Of a stretch of 35,461 nucleotides of DNA, positions 31,593 through 35,461 are shown piece by piece. The notes beneath the pieces were generated by a model. It saw nothing but the letters and a program-made list of their open reading frames with translations, was not told where the DNA came from and ran no database searches. A program made the translations under genes and the position numbers. Positions within the stretch are counted from its first letter, which is position 1. Every line of letters begins with the position of its first letter. Origin of the DNA: Treponema sp. (GTDB taxonomy: Bacteria > Spirochaetota > Spirochaetia > Treponematales > Treponemataceae); the NCBI RefSeq assembly GCF_024696245.1, contig NZ_JAILGZ010000035.1, positions 1 through 35,461 of the forward strand, in the 5' to 3' direction.

Positions 31593-32486
31593 CTAAAATA
31601 TACTTACTATATTACTGATTATTAATTCATTTATTGGACCGCGTTTTCTTGCATTACTATTTACCATTCTTGAGGCGTGGACTCTTTCTATATGAAAATT
31701 AGCATATAAATTATCAAAGAAATTATCTTCTGTATTTGCATTTCTAGGATCTGAATTACTAACTACAATATGAGCTCCTTTATTAGCCATTTCTGTAACA
31801 AAATTACCAAGCTGAATTTGCTGAGTATCTGAAAACTCGTTTTCACTGTAAGATGTGAAAGATGAAGTCGCTGTTAGAGGTCTGTATGGAGGGTCTATAT
31901 AAACAAATGTATTTTTATCAATAAATTCTCTACAATAGGAATAATCTCCAACGTGCATTTGCACATTTTGCAAAAGGCGACTACATTCGCGTATGTTGTT
32001 TTCATCGCAAAGTAGAGGATTTGTAGCATTATTGAATGGAACATTAAATAGGCCTTTTTTATTTACTCTATAAAGACCATTAAAACAAGTCTTATTGAGA
32101 TAAATAAAAAGAGCTGCTTTTTCTAAATTTTTATCACGTACGTTTTCTAAAATAAACTGATTGTAAGATGCTCGTTTAGCTAGATATAATTCTTTGCGAG
32201 CTTCTGGAACAGTTATCTGATATTCTTCCTGGAGTTCATATAATCGATTTATAAGATTGTCAGGAGTATTTTTGATGTTTTGATATAAGTTTATTAATTC
32301 AGAATTAATGTCATTAATTAAGATTTCGTGAGGGGGATTTGGTTGTTGTAAAACATCAAATAGAACTGCACCACCACCAACAAAAGGTTCGCAATACTTG
32401 GTAAATGTATTTGGATAATGATGTCTCAGCTCTGATAAAAGTTGAGTTTTTCCACCTACCCATTTTATAAAAGGTTTTGCTGCCAT
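31593..32486 (-). CDS. dpnM: Dam/DpnM-type adenine-N6 DNA methyltransferase (GATC)
   Basis: A 297-residue alpha-class D12 methyltransferase. SAM-binding motifs KWVGGKTQLLSEL (about residues 8-20) and EPFVGGGAVLFDV (about 33-45) lie in the N-terminus, and the catalytic motif VYIDPPYRPL is at about 195-204. The alpha order (motif I before IV) is the same as in Dam and DpnM. It methylates adenine in GATC and protects the host from the adjacent endonuclease. It is the first gene of the operon. A GGGG sits about 12 bases before the ATG, a long gap, so the ribosome binding site is weak. Confidence 0.95.
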   Translation of the reverse strand: MAAKPFIKWVGGKTQLLSELRHHYPNTFTKYCEPFVGGGAVLFDVLQQPNPPHEILINDINSELINLYQNIKNTPDNLINRLYELQEEYQITVPEARKELYLAKRASYNQFILENVRDKNLEKAALFIYLNKTCFNGLYRVNKKGLFNVPFNNATNPLLCDENNIRECSRLLQNVQMHVGDYSYCREFIDKNTFVYIDPPYRPLTATSSFTSYSENEFSDTQQIQLGNFVTEMANKGAHIVVSNSDPRNANTEDNFFDNLYANFHIERVHASRMVNSNARKRGPINELIISNIVSIF

Positions 32487-32511
32487 TATGTGTAAAATCC
32501 CCTTTTTCTAT

Positions 32512-32541
32512 AATATACTATAAATTTACAGATTTTTACAA
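32512..32541 (-). promoter_or_regulatory. candidate promoter of the restriction-modification operon
   Basis: On the minus strand TTGTAA (32541-32536), an 18-base spacer and TATATT (32517-32512) precede the dpnM start at 32486. Start of RNA would be near 32504, giving a leader of about 18-20 bases. Confidence 0.45.
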
Positions 32542-32782
32542 ACTTTATATTTCATAAACGTGTCAAAGAACAGCACTCTTATCAAATAATTCAAATTTTT
32601 AATATAATTTTTTTATATCGTTCGTTTTATCATATCTTTTAACATGAAAACGTCTAATTTCCCCTAGCATCTGGTAACTGTTATTCTAACATTGCCACAA
32701 TATTGCCGGGGTTGCTTAGGCAAAATTGTTAACTGCTTTTAGGGTTTCTTTATTAGAAATTTTCATTTCATTCTATAAAAAA

Positions 32783-32880
32783 TAAATCCCAGCCCCGATT
32801 GTAAGGGCGCGGAGCGTCGACCGGAACGGAGTGAGGACGATGGAGCGGAGGCGGAACCCTGAAAAGCGGGTTTGGATTTA
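32783..32880. repeat. GC-rich element with terminal inverted repeats before parA
   Basis: A 98-base block bounded by TAAATCC (32783-32789) and GGATTTA (32874-32880), with CCCCG and CGGG just inside the ends. The interior (about 32800-32870) is strongly G-rich and purine-rich with repeated GGAGCG/GGAACGGAG words, in clear contrast with the AT-rich sequence on both sides. It looks like a small intergenic repeat unit. The remaining stretch, 32542-32782, is AT-rich and holds no gene or motif that I recognise. Confidence 0.5.
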
Positions 32881-32920
32881 CATGCTGCTCCAAAGGTCAA
32901 AGGGGGAAAAAAGCTCTAGT

Positions 32921-32954
32921 ATGTGAAACAATTTTTTGCTAGAATGTTTCACAT
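32921..32954. promoter_or_regulatory. everted parS half-sites at the parA promoter and start codon
   Basis: ATGTGAAACA (32921-32930) and TGTTTCACAT (32945-32954) are perfect 10-base inverted arms with a 14-base gap. They contain GTGAAACA and TGTTTCAC, the two exact halves of the bacterial parS consensus TGTTTCACGTGAAACA, but in the reversed order. The gap contains most of a -10-like TAGAAT (32940-32945), and the right arm ends in the first bases of the parA start codon (32953). It is a likely autoregulatory operator bound by ParB or a related protein. Confidence 0.6.
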
Positions 32955-33708
32955 GGGAAAAGTAATTGTATTTGTTAATCAGAAGGGTGGGGTTGGAAAG
33001 ACAACTTCTTCCATAAACATTGGTGCTTACATTGCGGTTGCAGGTAAAAAAGTTCTGCTTGTTGATTTTGACTCTCAGGGTAATATGTCCAGTGGTGTTG
33101 GTGTCAGCAAGGATAAGCCTACTATTTATGAAGTGATGGCAGAGGCTGCTACTGCTGAAGATGCTATTAAGCATACTAAGGTTGCCAATCTTGATGTTAT
33201 CAGTGCTTCTATTGATCTTGCCGGTGCTGCAATGGAACTTGTAAACCAGACTGACCGTAACTTTTTCTTAAAGAAGGTTCTTGATACTGTTCGTGATAAA
33301 TACGATTACATTCTTGTAGACTGTCCTCCTTCTCTGGGTATGCTTACCCTTAACGGACTTTGTGCTGCTGATGAAGTTCTTGTTCCTATGCAGTGTGAAT
33401 ATTTTGCTCTTGAAGGAATTACCCTTCTTCTTCAGACAATTCAGCAGGTGCAGAAGGGGCTTAATCCTTCTCTTAAAATCGGCGGTATTTTCTTTACTAT
33501 GTATGACAGCCGTACCCGTCTTGCACAGGATGTTGTAATGCAGGTTAAGAGTTACTTTAAGGACGTTGTTTTTAATACAATTATTCCCCGCAATATCCGT
33601 TTGTCAGAAGCTCCTTCTCATGGTGAACCAATCTGTATTTATGATCCGGGTTGTATTGGTGCCAAGAGTTATCAGAAACTTGCAGAAGAGGTGATTAATC
33701 GTGGCTAA
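32953..33708 (+). CDS. parA: chromosome-partitioning ATPase ParA/Soj
   Basis: A 251-residue ParA-type ATPase that moves or positions DNA with ParB. It has the deviant Walker A motif NQKGGVGKTTSSINIG (about residues 8-23), VDFDSQGN (about 39-46), and the Walker B-type YILVDCPPSLG (about 114-124). The length matches chromosomal Soj proteins of about 250-260. I chose ATG 32953: MGKVIVFVNQKGG fits the family, and a TAGAAT box ends 7 bases before it. GTG 32923 and ATG 32944 would run through the promoter and operator. No ribosome binding site is seen. It overlaps parB by 8 bases. Confidence 0.95.
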   Translation: MGKVIVFVNQKGGVGKTTSSINIGAYIAVAGKKVLLVDFDSQGNMSSGVGVSKDKPTIYEVMAEAATAEDAIKHTKVANLDVISASIDLAGAAMELVNQTDRNFFLKKVLDTVRDKYDYILVDCPPSLGMLTLNGLCAADEVLVPMQCEYFALEGITLLLQTIQQVQKGLNPSLKIGGIFFTMYDSRTRLAQDVVMQVKSYFKDVVFNTIIPRNIRLSEAPSHGEPICIYDPGCIGAKSYQKLAEEVINRG

Positions 33709-34714
33709 GAAAGGCGGACTTGGTGCCGGAATGGGTGCTGTTTTTCAAAGTGAAGGCATGTCTCCGGATTCAATAAATGAAATAATTCATGGAAATAATT
33801 CTGCTTCTGGTATTTCTTCAAGGCCGGAAGCATCTCTTCTTCATACTGCTGAAAGTTCTGTTGTAAGAACTGGTGTTCAGATAAAGCCAAATCTTCCAGC
33901 TGGTATTTATGCTGATGAAAACGGAACTCTCTGGGTTGATCCAAATCTTTTAAAGCCAAATCCACGTCAGCCTCGTCAGTATTTTGATGAAGATCAGCTT
34001 AAGGAACTTTCTGAATCAATTAAGCAGGAAGGTGTTCTTTCTCCAATTATGATTGAAGATGCAGAGGACGGTACCTTCTATATTATTGCAGGTGAACGCC
34101 GTACCAGGGCTTCCCGTCTTGCAGGTCTTAAAAGAGTTCCTGTTCAGCTTAGAAAATATTCTGACGTAAAAAAACTTGAAGTTGCACTTATAGAAAATAT
34201 TCAGCGTACTGATCTTAATCCTGTAGAAGAGGCCCAGGCTTATTACAAGCTTATGGAAATCGGAAACCTTACTCAGGATGAAGTTGCACAACGTGTTGGT
34301 AAAAACCGTTCTACTGTTGCAAACTGTCTTCGTCTTCTTAAACTCCCAGAAGATATTCAGCGTGCTCTTGTAGAAGGAGAAATTACTTCCGGTCATGCCC
34401 GTGCCCTTTTAAGTGTAGAGAATGCTGCTGACCAGAGAATTCTTTTTGCAAAAATTATGGGACAGGGAATGTCTGTAAGGGAAGCTGAGGCTTTGTCCCG
34501 TGAGATGAAGGATGCACATCAGAAACTTCCATCTTCTTCCGGACAGAAGATGCAGGATAACAGGGATCCTAATTATATTGCACTTGAACAGGCTATTATT
34601 GAATCTCTGGGAACAAAGGTTCAGCTTAAGGGAAACTTTGATAAGGGTAACATTACTATCAGTTACTTTAGCAAGGATGACCTGGACCGTATTTACAATC
34701 TTCTTACCAAGTAA
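33701..34714 (+). CDS. parB: chromosome-partitioning protein ParB/Spo0J
   Basis: A 337-residue ParB. After a variable N-terminal tail of about 80 residues comes the ParB/Srx CTP-binding domain with LLKPNPRQPR and the GERRTR motif (about residues 130-135). It is followed by the helix-turn-helix EVAQRVGKNRSTVANCLRLL (about 195-215), which binds parS, and then a C-terminal dimerisation region. The tail is longer than in many chromosomal ParBs. The start is GTG at 33701, with GAGGTG (33688-33693) 7 bases before it, and overlaps the end of parA by 8 bases, so the two are co-translated. Confidence 0.95.
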   Translation: MAKKGGLGAGMGAVFQSEGMSPDSINEIIHGNNSASGISSRPEASLLHTAESSVVRTGVQIKPNLPAGIYADENGTLWVDPNLLKPNPRQPRQYFDEDQLKELSESIKQEGVLSPIMIEDAEDGTFYIIAGERRTRASRLAGLKRVPVQLRKYSDVKKLEVALIENIQRTDLNPVEEAQAYYKLMEIGNLTQDEVAQRVGKNRSTVANCLRLLKLPEDIQRALVEGEITSGHARALLSVENAADQRILFAKIMGQGMSVREAEALSREMKDAHQKLPSSSGQKMQDNRDPNYIALEQAIIESLGTKVQLKGNFDKGNITISYFSKDDLDRIYNLLTK

Positions 34715-34720
34715 ATAAAA

Positions 34721-35428
34721 GTGGCAAATCCATATATTTACAGTCTTATTGATAAGGCTGTTTACGATTATTCACTTATAGAAAAGGGTGACCGCATTTT
34801 AATCGGAGCTTCCGGTGGAAAGGATTCAACTGCATTGATTGAATACTTTGCCTTCCGTAAGCTTCGTAAGGATGCGGATTTTGATTTTACAGCCCTTCAT
34901 ATTCAGTCTGAATTTGGTGGTCCCATTCCTGAAGGTATTCGTAATCTTTTTGATGAATGGAATGTGGATTTTAAGCATATAGAAATTGATGTTCAGGGTC
35001 GTCTTGCTGCAGGAAAAAAAATGAGCTGCTACTGGTGTTCTGCTCAGCGTCGTAAGGAACTGCTTGTTTATGCAAAAGAGAATGGCTATAACAAAGTTGC
35101 CCTTGGTCATCACATAGATGATATTCTTGCAACTGTTATAATGAATGCCCTTCAGAAAGCTGAGCTTAGTACAATGATTCCAAAGCTTAAGCTGGAAAAT
35201 TTTCCTGTTACTTTAATCAGGCCTTTGTGCTATACGCCGGAAGATGTAATTATTGAACGTGCTAAGGAAATGGGATACTTTGGCTTTACCTGTACCTGTA
35301 ATTATCAGGACAACAGTGGCCGTAAGGCTGCCAGGGATAAGCTTGAGTATCTTACTGGTGGTGACAGAATTCTTAAGGAACATCTTTTTAATGCCCTTAG
35401 AAAAATAAAGCCGGAGTATCTTCCGTGA
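34721..35428 (+). CDS. TtcA-family tRNA 2-thiocytidine/thiolation ATPase
   Basis: A 235-residue PP-loop ATPase with GASGGKDSTALI (about residues 29-40), a CYWC pair at about 104-107, GHHIDDILAT (about 129-138) and a later CTCNYQ. This fits the TtcA/TilS-type tRNA sulfur-transfer family, in which a 4Fe-4S cluster or zinc is held by the cysteines. It would adenylate a tRNA base for thiolation. It starts with GTG 6 bases after the parB stop; no good ribosome binding site is visible, so translation may be coupled. The product is a little shorter than E. coli TtcA (about 311). Confidence 0.85.
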   Translation: MANPYIYSLIDKAVYDYSLIEKGDRILIGASGGKDSTALIEYFAFRKLRKDADFDFTALHIQSEFGGPIPEGIRNLFDEWNVDFKHIEIDVQGRLAAGKKMSCYWCSAQRRKELLVYAKENGYNKVALGHHIDDILATVIMNALQKAELSTMIPKLKLENFPVTLIRPLCYTPEDVIIERAKEMGYFGFTCTCNYQDNSGRKAARDKLEYLTGGDRILKEHLFNALRKIKPEYLP

Positions 35429-35461
35429 ATATAGTTTTTTACAGTAACAGTGCCATTAATT
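35425..35461 (+). CDS. first codons of a following gene (runs off right edge)
   Basis: GTG at 35425 overlaps the TtcA-like stop as GTGA, and GGAG stands at 35412-35415, 9 bases before it. The frame stays open to the end of the window and reads MNIVFYSNSAIN. A hydrophobic first strand suggests a Rossmann-type protein, but 12 residues are too few to name it. Confidence 0.5.
   Translation, partial: MNIVFYSNSAIN

Noticed and set aside
32923-32952. GTG 32923 or ATG 32944 as parA start
   Set aside because: These codons fall within the operator and -10 box, and the added residues do not fit ParA N-termini.
1-35461. CRISPR arrays, tRNA, rRNA, prophage or transposase genes
   Set aside because: No regular spacer-repeat pattern, no tRNA-like T-loop strings in a cloverleaf context and no phage or transposase protein motifs were seen.

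Overview
The window looks like chromosomal DNA of an anaerobic, fairly low-GC bacterium. My best guess is a host-associated spirochaete of the Treponema type. This rests on the gene mix (ferredoxin-linked indolepyruvate oxidoreductase, lipoprotein-anchored nuclease, small alarmone synthetase beside a secreted transglutaminase-like protein, chromosomal parAB) and is not proven; no rRNA or tRNA gene is present to settle it.

Layout. (1) 1-1225, minus strand: Nudix hydrolase, a small membrane protein and the start of a Na/phosphate cotransporter. (2) 1331-7650, plus strand: an aryl-acid energy operon with an acyl-CoA ligase, IorA and IorB, phenylacetate-CoA ligase, a tandem ACT protein and a hotdog thioesterase. 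Together these would turn arylpyruvates from aromatic amino acids into aryl-acetyl-CoA and free acids, with reduced ferredoxin as a product. (3) 7728-15329: a nuclease-like lipoprotein, purF and purE, RelQ-type alarmone synthetase, a secreted transglutaminase/TPR protein, a small secreted protein, an RsuA-family pseudouridine synthase and purC. (4) 15501-19085: an amino acid:Na symporter, a PucR-type regulator and an XRE-cupin regulator. The symporter and pucR are divergent, and each has an intrinsic-terminator-like hairpin between its promoter and its start. (5) 19306-27355: a nine-gene operon with RidA, a multi-subunit FAD/Fe-S amine or amino-acid dehydrogenase, an ornithine-cyclodeaminase/ketimine-reductase-family protein, Amt, a PII protein and glutamate dehydrogenase, closed by a strong terminator. 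It reads as oxidation of an amine or amino acid to an imine, with imine hydrolysis and ammonium recapture. (6) 27458-32486, minus strand: a METTL25-like methyltransferase and a DpnII-type (GATC) restriction-modification operon with an extra gene, an unusual NucS-like PD-(D/E)XK nuclease. This block is more A+T-rich than its surroundings and looks acquired. (7) 32953-35461: parA, parB, a TtcA-family tRNA thiolase and the first codons of another gene.

Most unusual points: a perfect everted repeat of parS half-sites wrapped around the parA -10 box and start codon; the extra nuclease inside the DpnII operon; a dpnA gene that seems to lack any ATG/GTG/TTG start and continues in frame from the stop codon of the gene before it; two leader terminators in one divergent promoter region; and several genes whose -10 box lies 5-9 bases from the start codon with no ribosome binding site, which suggests leaderless mRNAs.
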